NCBI RefSeq assembly: GCF_000721935.1
Contig: NZ_KL585391.1
Location: forward strand, 30,759 to 42,294
Direction: 5' to 3'
Length of the DNA: 11,536 bases
DNA from: Streptomyces sp. NRRL WC-3549
GTDB taxonomy: Bacteria > Actinomycetota > Actinomycetes > Streptomycetales > Streptomycetaceae
Under the pieces are notes generated by a model. It had not been told where the DNA came from, made no database searches, and was given only the letters and a program-made list of their open reading frames with translations. Of this stretch, positions 5,264 through 11,536 are shown in pieces (position 1 is the first letter of the stretch; every line of letters starts with the position of its first letter). The position numbers were made by a program, and so were the translations under genes.

Positions 5264-8005
5264 GTGGCTTCCGGATCCGATCGCAACCCGATCATCATTG
5301 GCGGCCTTCCGAGCCAGGTCCCGGACTTCGATCCTGAAGAGACCCAGGAATGGCTGGACTCCCTCGACGCCGCCGTCGACGAGCGCGGCCGTGAGCGCGC
5401 CCGCTACCTGATGCTCCGGCTCATCGAGCGCGCGCGGGAGAAGCGTGTCGCCGTGCCGGAGATGCGCAGCACGGACTACGTGAACACGATCGCCACGAAG
5501 GACGAGCCGTTCTTCCCCGGCGACGAGGAGATCGAGCGCAAGGTCCTCAACGCGACCCGGTGGAACGCGGCGGTGATGGTCTCGCGCGCCCAGCGGCCCG
5601 GGATCGGCGTCGGGGGGCACATCGCCACCTTCGCCTCCTCCGCCTCGCTGTACGACGTGGGCTTCAACCACTTCTTCCGGGGCAAGGACGACGGTCTGGG
5701 CGGCGACCAGATCTTCTTCCAGGGACACGCCTCCCCCGGCATCTACGCCCGCGCGTTCCTGCTGGACCGGCTGAGCGAGGCGCAGCTGGACGGCTTCCGC
5801 CAGGAGAAGTCGAAGGCGCCGAACGGCCTGTCCAGCTATCCGCACCCCCGGCTGATGCCGGACTTCTGGGAGTTCCCGACCGTCTCGATGGGCCTCGGCC
5901 CGCTCGGCGCGATCTACCAGGCGCGGATGAACCGCTACATGGAGGCGCGCGGTATCGCCGACACCTCCGCGTCGCACGTCTGGGCCTATCTCGGCGACGG
6001 CGAGATGGACGAGCCCGAGTCGCTCGGCCAGCTCTCCATCGCCGCCCGCGAGGGTCTGGACAACCTCACCTTCGTGGTCAACTGCAACCTCCAGCGCCTC
6101 GACGGCCCGGTCCGGGGCAACGGCAAGATCATCCAGGAGCTGGAGTCGCAGTTCCGCGGCGCCGGCTGGAACGTGATCAAGCTGGTCTGGGACCGGACCT
6201 GGGACCCGCTGCTCGCCCAGGACCGCACGGGCATCCTGGTCAACAAGCTGAACACCACTCCGGACGGCCAGTTCCAGACGTACGCCACCGAGACCGGCGC
6301 GTACATCCGGGAGCACTTCTTCGGCGGCGACCCGCGGCTGCGCGAGATGGTCAAGGACATGTCCGACGCCCAGATCCTGCACCTGGGCCGCGGCGGGCAC
6401 GACCACCGCAAGGTCTACGCGGCCTACGCGGCGGCCAAGGCCCACAAGGGCCAGCCGACGGTGATCCTGGCGCAGACGGTCAAGGGCTGGACGCTCGGCC
6501 CGAACTTCGAGGGCCGCAACGCGACCCACCAGATGAAGAAGCTGACCGTCGAGGACCTCAAGCGGTTCCGCGACCGGCTGCACCTCCCGATCGCGGACAA
6601 GGAGCTGGAGGACGGCAACCCGCCGTACTACCACCCGGGCCGCGACTCTGAGGAGATCCAGTACATGCACGACCGCCGCAAGGGCCTGGGCGGTTACGTC
6701 CCGACCCGCGTGGTGCGCGCGAAGCCGCTCCCGCTGCCGGACGACAAGGCGTACGCGGCTGCGAAGAAGGGGTCCGGGCAGCAGTCGATCGCCACGACCA
6801 TGGCGTTCGTCCGCGTCCTCAAGGACCTCATGCGGGACAAGGAGATCGGCAAGCGTTTCGTGCTGATCGCACCCGACGAGTACCGCACCTTCGGTATGGA
6901 CGCGTTCTTCCCGAGTGCGAAGATCTACAACCCGCTGGGTCAGCAGTACGAGTCGGTGGACCGTGAGCTGCTGCTCACGTACAAGGAGTCCCCGACCGGG
7001 CAGATGCTGCACGACGGCATCTCCGAGGCGGGCTGCACGGCCTCGCTGATCGCCGCCGGTTCGGCGTACGCCACGCACGGCGAGCCGCTGATCCCGGTGT
7101 ACGTCTTCTACTCGATGTTCGGGTTCCAGCGCACCGGTGACCAGTTCTGGCAGATGGCCGACCAGCTCGCGCGCGGTTTCGTGCTGGGCGCGACCGCCGG
7201 CCGTACGACGCTGACCGGTGAGGGCCTCCAGCACGCGGACGGACACTCCCAGCTGCTCGCCTCGACCAACCCGGGCTGCGTCGCCTACGACCCGGCGTTC
7301 GGGTACGAGATCGCGCACATCGTCAAGGACGGCCTGCGCCGGATGTACGGCGGGGCCCCCGACGAGAACGAGGACGTCTTCTACTACCTCACCGTCTACA
7401 ACGAGCCGATCCAGCACCCGGCCGAGCCGGCCGACGTGGACGTCGACGGCATCCTCAAGGGTGTGTACCGCTTCAAGGCCGGCGAGAAGGGCCGGGTACC
7501 GGCCCAGATCATGGCGTCGGGCGTGGCGGTCCCGTGGGCGGTCGAGGCGCAGCGGATCCTCGCGGACGAGTGGGACGTGAAGGCGGACGTCTGGTCGGCG
7601 ACCTCCTGGAACGAGCTGCGCCGGGAGGCCGTGGACGTCGAGCGGTACAACCTGCTGCACCCCGAGGAGGAGCAGCGCGTCCCGTACGTCACGCGGAAGC
7701 TGTCCGGTGCCGAGGGGCCGTTCGTGGCCGTGTCGGACTGGATGCGTTCGGTGCCCGACCAGATCGCCCGCTGGGTGCCGGGGACGTACCAGTCGCTGGG
7801 CGCGGACGGCTTCGGCTTCGCGGACACCCGTGGGGCGGCCCGCCGCTTCTTCCACATCGACGCGCAGTCGATCGTGCTCGCGGTGCTGACCGAGCTGGCG
7901 AAGGAGGGGAAGATCGACCGTGCGGCGCTGAAGACGGCGGTCGACCGCTACGAGCTGCTGGACGTGGCCGCGGCGCACCCCGGCGCGGAGGGCGGCGACG
8001 CGTAA
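5264..8005 (+). CDS. aceE: Pyruvate dehydrogenase E1 component, homodimeric (AceE)
   Basis: A 913-residue enzyme that decarboxylates pyruvate with thiamine diphosphate and passes the acetyl group to the lipoyl arm of the E2 subunit, feeding acetyl-CoA into the citrate cycle. The start is the GTG at 5264 ([14 protein letters not shown]), with GAAGGA five bases upstream. The length fits the homodimeric E1 family (E. coli AceE is 887). The cofactor motif is GDGEMDEPE beginning at residue 244, then [15 protein letters not shown], the GDG..NCN signature. Other conserved blocks are [11 protein letters not shown] and [14 protein letters not shown] with active-site histidines, [57 protein letters not shown] and, near the end, [15 protein letters not shown]. 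No truncation or frameshift is visible. E2 and E3 are not in this window. The gene stands alone on the plus strand, bounded by a strong terminator, and Streptomyces commonly has more than one aceE. Confidence 0.97.
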   Translation: MASGSDRNPIIIGGLPSQVPDFDPEETQEWLDSLDAAVDERGRERARYLMLRLIERAREKRVAVPEMRSTDYVNTIATKDEPFFPGDEEIERKVLNATRWNAAVMVSRAQRPGIGVGGHIATFASSASLYDVGFNHFFRGKDDGLGGDQIFFQGHASPGIYARAFLLDRLSEAQLDGFRQEKSKAPNGLSSYPHPRLMPDFWEFPTVSMGLGPLGAIYQARMNRYMEARGIADTSASHVWAYLGDGEMDEPESLGQLSIAAREGLDNLTFVVNCNLQRLDGPVRGNGKIIQELESQFRGAGWNVIKLVWDRTWDPLLAQDRTGILVNKLNTTPDGQFQTYATETGAYIREHFFGGDPRLREMVKDMSDAQILHLGRGGHDHRKVYAAYAAAKAHKGQPTVILAQTVKGWTLGPNFEGRNATHQMKKLTVEDLKRFRDRLHLPIADKELEDGNPPYYHPGRDSEEIQYMHDRRKGLGGYVPTRVVRAKPLPLPDDKAYAAAKKGSGQQSIATTMAFVRVLKDLMRDKEIGKRFVLIAPDEYRTFGMDAFFPSAKIYNPLGQQYESVDRELLLTYKESPTGQMLHDGISEAGCTASLIAAGSAYATHGEPLIPVYVFYSMFGFQRTGDQFWQMADQLARGFVLGATAGRTTLTGEGLQHADGHSQLLASTNPGCVAYDPAFGYEIAHIVKDGLRRMYGGAPDENEDVFYYLTVYNEPIQHPAEPADVDVDGILKGVYRFKAGEKGRVPAQIMASGVAVPWAVEAQRILADEWDVKADVWSATSWNELRREAVDVERYNLLHPEEEQRVPYVTRKLSGAEGPFVAVSDWMRSVPDQIARWVPGTYQSLGADGFGFADTRGAARRFFHIDAQSIVLAVLTELAKEGKIDRAALKTAVDRYELLDVAAAHPGAEGGDA

Positions 8006-8020
8006 CGCCCGAAAGGCTGA

Positions 8021-8056
8021 CGGAGGGCGGCGGGGCTTCGGCTCCGCCGCCCTCCG
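8021..8056. terminator. Bidirectional terminator between aceE and the convergent inhibitor gene
   Basis: A 16-bp stem (8021-8036 with 8041-8056, one G:U pair) closes on a stable TTCG tetraloop. It begins 15 nt after the aceE stop and lies 15 nt beyond the stop of the convergent gene, so it can serve both directions. Confidence 0.88.
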
Positions 8057-8071
8057 GCGTTCGACCGACGT

Positions 8072-8491
8072 TCAGTTCTCCCAGATCTTGAAGGCCCGCA
8101 CCGTGTACGGCGAGCGGGGCACCCAGGTCCCGCCGCCCGGATACGTCTCGAATTCGCCGGTCTCCGCGCAGGTGGCGGACTGGTAGGTGGTGACGGGGCG
8201 GCCGGTCCGGTTGACGAGGGCCTGGGCGGTCGTGCCGGAGGAGAGCGGGGTGCAGCTCTCGATGTCGACGGTGGACAGTTCGTGGGTCTGCCGGGCGCCC
8301 GTGAAGTCGGGTTTCGTCCACAGGCAGAGCTGCCCCGCCCCGCAGGGGGCGAGCCCCGCCGGCCCGGGCTGCGGGGTGGTGCGGGCCTGCCGGACGGTTT
8401 CGGGCCGGGCCTCGGACGCGGTGCCGGCCGGGGCGGTGGCCGGGACGAGCGCGGTGGCCGCCAGGGCGGCGGCGAGAACGGTCGTACGCAT
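8072..8491 (-). CDS. Secreted peptidase inhibitor family I36-like protein
   Basis: A 139-residue predicted secreted protein. The start is the ATG at 8489-8491 (MRTTVLAAAL), with only a GGGGG run about 11 bases upstream as a ribosome site. Residues 1 to about 26 form a signal peptide: MRTT, a hydrophobic core LAAALAATALVPA, and small residues before a likely cleavage near TASEA. A disordered Pro/Gln/Thr linker (30-47) precedes a domain of about 90 residues with four cysteines (C50, C56, C80, C108), enough for two disulfides, and the crystallin-like pattern CLWTKPDFTGARQTHEL, then NRTGRPVTTYQSATC and AFKIWEN at the end. This layout resembles Streptomyces metalloproteinase inhibitor SMPI and related family I36 members, which are extracellular and disulfide-bonded. 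Actual inhibition of any protease is not shown by the sequence; many such proteins are simply crystallin-fold secreted proteins. The gene is monocistronic, flanked by hairpins at 8021-8056 and 8601-8636. Confidence 0.78.
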   Translation of the reverse strand: MRTTVLAAALAATALVPATAPAGTASEARPETVRQARTTPQPGPAGLAPCGAGQLCLWTKPDFTGARQTHELSTVDIESCTPLSSGTTAQALVNRTGRPVTTYQSATCAETGEFETYPGGGTWVPRSPYTVRAFKIWEN

Positions 8492-8514
8492 GGTGGAGCA
8501 ACCCCCGTGGTCGA

Positions 8515-8541
8515 GCGAGTCGGGTGACTCGCGGTGACCGC
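8515..8541. promoter_or_regulatory. Overlapping palindromes upstream of the inhibitor gene
   Basis: GCGAGTC (8515-8521) and GACTCGC (8526-8532) form a perfect 7-bp inverted repeat with a 4-base loop. It overlaps a second perfect palindrome, GCGGTGACCGC (8531-8541). They lie 24-50 nt upstream of the inhibitor ATG, and could be an operator or a leader hairpin. A CAGAGT (minus strand, 8546-8541) just upstream could be a -10. Confidence 0.35.
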
Positions 8542-8600
8542 ACTCTGACCTGCCCGGACACGGGCCGGGAAGGGTCCCGGCGGCGGACCACCCTGATAGG

Positions 8601-8636
8601 CGACAGCCCCGCCGGAACCGTCCGGCGGGGCTGTCG
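8601..8636 (-). terminator. Perfect 16-bp hairpin terminator after the MFS gene
   Basis: Positions 8601-8616 are fully complementary to 8621-8636 with the loop ACCG. It starts 78 nt after the MFS transporter stop on the minus strand and upstream of the inhibitor promoter region, so it isolates the two transcripts. There is no U-tract, as is typical of actinomycetes. Confidence 0.8.
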
Positions 8637-8713
8637 TCTGCGCTGTGTTGACGCCGGCCACGCGAGATGCGCGGGGCTTCACGCCCGGCGTGCGCCCTCG
8701 GAGGCACGAGGGG

Positions 8714-10324
8714 TCAGATGTGGCCCGCGCCCATGCCGGCCTCGGCGTTCTCGCCGCGCTTGGTGAGCAGCGCGACCAGTGCGGCGACCACGGCGACACC
8801 GCCGGCGGTCAGGAAGGCGAAGCTCATGCCCGACACGAACGTGTCATGCGCGACCTCCGTGATCTTCGCCGCGATCTCCGGCGGGGAGTTCGGCGGCACG
8901 GGCGGCATGCCGACCTCGATGGCGGAGGAGGCCTGTTCCAGTTGCGCCTGGTCCACCGGCGGAAGCTCCGCCGCCTTCCAGTTGTCGCCGAGCTTCGTGT
9001 CCACCCTGGTGGCCATGACGGCGCCCAGGACGGCCGTACCGAGGCTGCCGCCGACCTGCATCGCGGCCTGCTGGAGTCCGCCCGCGACGCCGGAGAGCTC
9101 CATCGGGGCGTTGCCGACGATGACCTCCGTGGCACCGACCATGACCGGCGCGAGGCCGAAGCCGAGGAGGGCGAACCAGAGCGACATGGTCAGCGTGCCG
9201 GTGCCGACCGTCAGCCGGGACATGCCGAACATGGCGACGGCGACGCAGACCATGCCGCCGACCAGCGGCACGCGCGGACCGAACTTGGTGATCGCGGCCC
9301 CGGCCAGCGGCGACCCGACAATCATCATGGCGGTCAGCGGCAGGAGGTGCAGACCGCTGTCGACCGGGCTCATGCCGTGGACGTTCTGCAGGTAGAAGGT
9401 GACGAAGAAGAGGCCGCCCATGAAGGCGAAGGCCATCAGCACCATCAGGACCACACCGGCCGACAGGGCCACGGAGCGGAACATCGCCAGCGGGATCAGC
9501 GGCTCACGGACGTTCTTCTGGGAGAGCGCGAACACGAGGAACAGCACGATCGCGGCACCGAGGAACCCGAGCGTTTTGGCGTCGCCCCAGCCCCACTCCG
9601 AGCCCTTGATCAGTGACCAGATCAGACAGAACATGGCCTGGGACAGCAGCACGATGCCACCGATGTCGAAGGACCGCGGCGCGTTCTCGGCGCGGTGGTC
9701 CTTGAGGATCAGCAGACCGAAGACGAGGGCCAGCACACCGACCGGTACGTTGATGAAGAAGACGGACTGCCAGCTGACGTGCTCCACGAGCACACCGCCG
9801 AGGATGGGGCCGCCCGCGGTCGAGGCGCCGATCACCATCCCCCAGATGCCGATGGCCATGTTCAGCTTCTCGGCCGGGAAGGTGGCGCGCAGCAGGCCGA
9901 GCGCCGCCGGCATCAGCAGGGCGCCGAAGAGGCCCTGGAGCACACGGAAAAGGATCACCAGCGTGACGCTGCCGGAGAGGCCGATGGCCGCCGACGCCGC
10001 TGCGAACCCCGTGATGCCTATCAGGAAGGTCTGGCGGTGCCCGAAGCGGTCACCGAGCTTGCCCGCGGTGATCAGGGAGACCGCGAGGGCCAGCATGTAG
10101 CCGTTGGTGATCCACTGGACGTCGGCGAGGGACGCCTTGAGATCCTGCTGGATGGCGGGGTTGGCGATCGCGACGATCGTGCCGTCGAGGGCCACCATCA
10201 TCACGCCGATGGCGACGGCGAAGAGGGTCAGCCAGGGGTGGCCGCGCAGCCCCTTCGCGGGTGCGGGAACGGCTGTGTCTTCAGGCTCCCGCGGCGCCTT
10301 CTCGACAGTGGTCTGACTAGTCAT
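8714..10324 (-). CDS. DHA2-family (EmrB/QacA) MFS drug efflux transporter
   Basis: A 536-residue inner-membrane proton-driven exporter, the usual length for 14-helix DHA2 transporters. The start is the ATG at 10322-10324 (MTSQTTVEKAPREP), with no ribosome site; see the leaderless note. Family motifs: motif D1 LDGTIVAIANPAI (46-58) in helix 1, motif A GKLGDRFGHRQTF (88-100) in the loop after helix 2, RVLQG (127-131, motif B), and motif C around GGPILGGVLV (171-180) in helix 5, which marks antiporters that export substrate. A long extracytoplasmic loop rich in Pro and Glu (about 440-500) precedes the last helix, and the tail LLTKRGENAEAGMGAGHI is cytosolic. The substrate cannot be read from sequence; antibiotics, dyes and toxic metabolites are typical. 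It is transcribed divergently from an adjacent TetR gene, the classic arrangement for a locally repressed efflux pump. Confidence 0.93.
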   Translation of the reverse strand: MTSQTTVEKAPREPEDTAVPAPAKGLRGHPWLTLFAVAIGVMMVALDGTIVAIANPAIQQDLKASLADVQWITNGYMLALAVSLITAGKLGDRFGHRQTFLIGITGFAAASAAIGLSGSVTLVILFRVLQGLFGALLMPAALGLLRATFPAEKLNMAIGIWGMVIGASTAGGPILGGVLVEHVSWQSVFFINVPVGVLALVFGLLILKDHRAENAPRSFDIGGIVLLSQAMFCLIWSLIKGSEWGWGDAKTLGFLGAAIVLFLVFALSQKNVREPLIPLAMFRSVALSAGVVLMVLMAFAFMGGLFFVTFYLQNVHGMSPVDSGLHLLPLTAMMIVGSPLAGAAITKFGPRVPLVGGMVCVAVAMFGMSRLTVGTGTLTMSLWFALLGFGLAPVMVGATEVIVGNAPMELSGVAGGLQQAAMQVGGSLGTAVLGAVMATRVDTKLGDNWKAAELPPVDQAQLEQASSAIEVGMPPVPPNSPPEIAAKITEVAHDTFVSGMSFAFLTAGGVAVVAALVALLTKRGENAEAGMGAGHI

Positions 10325-10330
10325 GGGCCG

Positions 10331-10360
10331 AGATTAGTGTCAGCTTCTGACACTTAACAA
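10331..10360 (-). promoter_or_regulatory. Candidate promoter of the MFS gene with leaderless start
   Basis: On the minus strand TTGTTA (10360-10355), an 18-base spacer and TAATCT (10336-10331) form a plausible vegetative promoter. The expected start of transcription, six or seven bases on, falls at the ATG at 10324, and there is no Shine-Dalgarno sequence between, so the mRNA is probably leaderless. The spacer is almost entirely the palindrome at 10336-10354. Confidence 0.5.
10336..10354. promoter_or_regulatory. TetR-type operator 1, proximal to the MFS gene
   Basis: AGTGTCAGcttCTGACACT is a perfect inverted repeat, 8-bp arms with a 3-base centre, the size expected for a TetR-family dimer. 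It fills the spacer between the candidate -35 and -10 of the MFS gene, so bound repressor would block polymerase. The divergent TetR protein is the natural candidate to bind it. Confidence 0.7.
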
Positions 10361-10367
10361 ACCATTT

Positions 10368-10390
10368 CACATGACGGTAACTGTCATGTG
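10368..10390. promoter_or_regulatory. TetR-type operator 2, proximal to the regulator gene
   Basis: CACATGAC (10368-10375) and GTCATGTG (10383-10390) are perfect 8-bp arms of a 23-bp palindrome centred on 10379 with one mismatched pair inside. Its GTCA core also occurs in operator 1. It lies 50-72 bp upstream of the TetR start, where it could mediate autorepression and, with operator 1, cooperative binding. Confidence 0.55.
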
Positions 10391-10439
10391 GGTCACAGGT
10401 AGGCTGAGCCGGTCAAACTGGCAGAAAGAGGTCCGATAG

Positions 10440-11108
10440 GTGACGAGCAGGCAGACGACCGGGGCCCGGGTTCCGGGGCCTCCGGTGGGCTTGCGTGAAC
10501 GCAAGAAGCAGCGCACCCGGGAAGCCCTGCTGCACACCGCTCTCGGGCTCTTCGCCGCTCAGGGGTACGAGCGGACCACGGTCGACGAGATCGTCGAGGC
10601 CGTCGACGTCTCGCAGCGGACCTTCTTCCGCTACTTCGCGAACAAGGAGGCGGCGGCCTTCGCCATACAGGACGCGGTGGACTCGCGCTTCCTCCTCGAA
10701 CTGCGGCAACGCCCCTCGGCGGAAGCACCGTTCGAGGCGCTGCGCCGCGCCGCGTTCTCCACCTGGAGCAGCCTCGCCGATCCCACCAAGGACGACGCCA
10801 CGGCCGAACTGTGGCTGCGGACGTACCGGATGATCGAGTCGACGCCCACGCTGGTCGCCGCCCACATGCGGCGCGGCGTCGATCTTGAGCGGCAGACGAC
10901 GCTGGTGATCGCGGAACGGGAGGGCCTGGACCCGGAGGCCGATCCACGCCCCGGGGTCGCGGTCGCGGCGTTCGCCGGGGTGCTGCGGCTGACCGGGCAG
11001 CTGTGGAACCGCCGCCAGGACGCGAGCATGAAGTCGCTGCGCGAACTGACCGAGCTGCACCTGGGCCTGCTGCACACGACACTCCTCGGCCCGTGGCACA
11101 CCCCGTGA
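10440..11108 (+). CDS. TetR-family transcriptional regulator, divergent to the MFS gene
   Basis: A 222-residue DNA-binding repressor of the usual TetR length. The start is the GTG at 10440 (VTSRQTTGARVPG), with AAAGAGG eight bases upstream at 10425-10431. The N-terminal DNA-binding domain is RERKKQRTREALLHTAL (19-35), LFAAQGYERTTVDEIVEA (37-54) and the recognition helix VDVSQRTFFRYFANKEA (55-71). The C-terminal part (about 85-215) is helical, with WSS, ELWLRTYRMIE and LWNRRQ segments, and is the ligand-binding and dimer domain; its sequence does not reveal the ligand. Its divergent orientation, 115 bp from an efflux pump gene with two palindromes between, indicates that it represses the pump and probably itself, released by a pump substrate or related compound. 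No clear terminator hairpin follows it. Confidence 0.93.
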   Translation: MTSRQTTGARVPGPPVGLRERKKQRTREALLHTALGLFAAQGYERTTVDEIVEAVDVSQRTFFRYFANKEAAAFAIQDAVDSRFLLELRQRPSAEAPFEALRRAAFSTWSSLADPTKDDATAELWLRTYRMIESTPTLVAAHMRRGVDLERQTTLVIAEREGLDPEADPRPGVAVAAFAGVLRLTGQLWNRRQDASMKSLRELTELHLGLLHTTLLGPWHTP

Positions 11109-11325
11109 GCGTCGGCCTCCGGCCATCGGCTGACAGCCCCGCCACCTCTCCTCAATTCACCCGAAAAGGCAGCAAAGGCGGCGTTTCGCAGGACCGGTGA
11201 CCCGCGCCACGACGTGGACGCCCTGCGCACGGAGCGTGAGAACCGGGCGCGTTGATCCCCGCACCCGGGTGATCCGGGTCACCCCTGCGCCGACCGCGCG
11301 GACCCGTCTCCTAGGGTGGGGCGCA
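11109..11325. other. Intergenic region after the TetR gene
   Basis: This 217-bp stretch has no credible gene. It contains GGGTGA/TCACCC (11267-11272 and 11279-11284, 6-base spacer), the 12-base string GACAGCCCCGCC at about 11131-11142, which also forms part of the MFS terminator arm at 8602-8613 but here lacks a complementary partner, and a TAGGGT (11312-11317) eight bases before the next start. Confidence 0.45.
11312..11317 (+). promoter_or_regulatory. Candidate -10 of the last gene, leaderless
   Basis: TAGGGT is a common Streptomyces vegetative -10. It lies eight bases before the GTG at 11326, the spacing expected if transcription begins at or next to the start codon. The -35 region is poorly matched. 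Confidence 0.4.
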
Positions 11326-11536
11326 GTGACTTCCTTCGACTCCTCCCCCACCCTCACCGCTTGGCGCGCCCTGCTCGCCGTCGCGGTCGTGTTCGTGATG
11401 CTGGCGACCACGGGCTGGACCGCCGTGCGGCACCAACGCACCGCCGCCCCGCGTGAGATCGCGCTCGCCGCCTGGGCGAGGGACCGGACAGGCGGCCGCG
11501 CCCTGCCGGACGCCGACGCCCCGGCGTACCGGCTGG
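11326..11536 (+). CDS. 5' part of a membrane-anchored or secreted protein, function uncertain
   Basis: An open frame from a GTG at 11326 (VTSFDSSPTLTAWRALL) to the window edge, 70 codons with GC-rich third positions. Residues 14-32 (RALLAVAVVFVMLATTGW) form one hydrophobic segment preceded by few charges and followed by VRHQR, so the protein is a single-pass membrane or signal-anchor protein, with the rest (TAAPREIALAAWARDRTGG..) either cytosolic or exported. No catalytic motif is visible in the part seen. From memory, similar Streptomyces proteins continue into an alpha/beta hydrolase (DUF1023-like) domain, but nothing in the 70 residues shown proves that. No Shine-Dalgarno sequence is evident; GGTGGGG upstream is a weak alternative to leaderless translation. 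Confidence 0.6.
   Translation, partial: MTSFDSSPTLTAWRALLAVAVVFVMLATTGWTAVRHQRTAAPREIALAAWARDRTGGRALPDADAPAYRL

Noticed and set aside
5135..7978. A 947-codon open frame on the minus strand opposite aceE
   Set aside because: It is the complement of a GC-rich gene. It is rich in Arg, Val, His and Asp, lacks recognisable domains, and aceE itself is unmistakable.
8645..9616. Plus-strand frame opposite the MFS gene
   Set aside because: It is a shadow of helix-encoding sequence with no ribosome site; the MFS motifs are on the other strand.

Overview
The window looks like chromosomal DNA from a Streptomyces or close actinomycete. Base composition is very GC-rich, coding regions show the usual GC-rich third positions, GTG starts are frequent (terC, one terD, the DUF3052 gene, aceE, the TetR gene, the last partial gene), and the gene order matches what I remember of the aceE region of Streptomyces. 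Part of that order (ahpE, a DUF3052 gene, then a divergent aceE) also occurs, from memory, around aceE of Mycobacterium tuberculosis. Nothing suggests a recent insertion: I see no transposase, integrase, tRNA, CRISPR array or sharp composition change.

Layout. Positions 1-159 are the 3' end of a plus-strand gene with a repetitive Pro/Tyr/Gly tail. It converges on a minus-strand block at 193-4782. Read in the direction of transcription, that block is a DUF3052 protein, an AhpE/Bcp-type peroxiredoxin, two tandem TerD proteins about 80% identical by hand alignment, a TerC-like membrane protein of the DUF475 type, and a TerA-like protein. Strong hairpins separate several of these genes, so the block is probably several short transcripts rather than one operon. 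A 481-bp divergent region (4783-5263) follows, and then aceE, the homodimeric pyruvate dehydrogenase E1, on the plus strand (5264-8005). A near-perfect 16-bp-stem hairpin at 8021-8056 separates aceE from a convergent minus-strand gene for a small secreted protein resembling peptidase inhibitor family I36. Next come a minus-strand DHA2-type MFS efflux transporter and its divergent TetR-family regulator, sharing a 115-bp intergenic region with two palindromes. The window ends in the first 70 codons of a plus-strand membrane-anchored or secreted protein.

How the genes may work together. The Ter proteins (TerA, two TerD, TerC) belong to a family linked to metal, tellurite and general chemical stress. 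TerD-domain proteins bind calcium, and TerC-type proteins are membrane metal-handling proteins. Their neighbours are a peroxidase and the entry enzyme of the citrate cycle, so this is a stress and central-metabolism neighbourhood. The MFS/TetR pair is a separate, self-contained efflux module.

Most unusual signals: a candidate ECF-sigma-type promoter before the first terD, three very short hairpins packed between terD and terC, a His-rich loop plus an acidic helix in the TerC-like protein, a palindrome in the aceE leader, and paired palindromes with a probable leaderless start at the MFS gene. I did not find a clearly undescribed multi-gene system.
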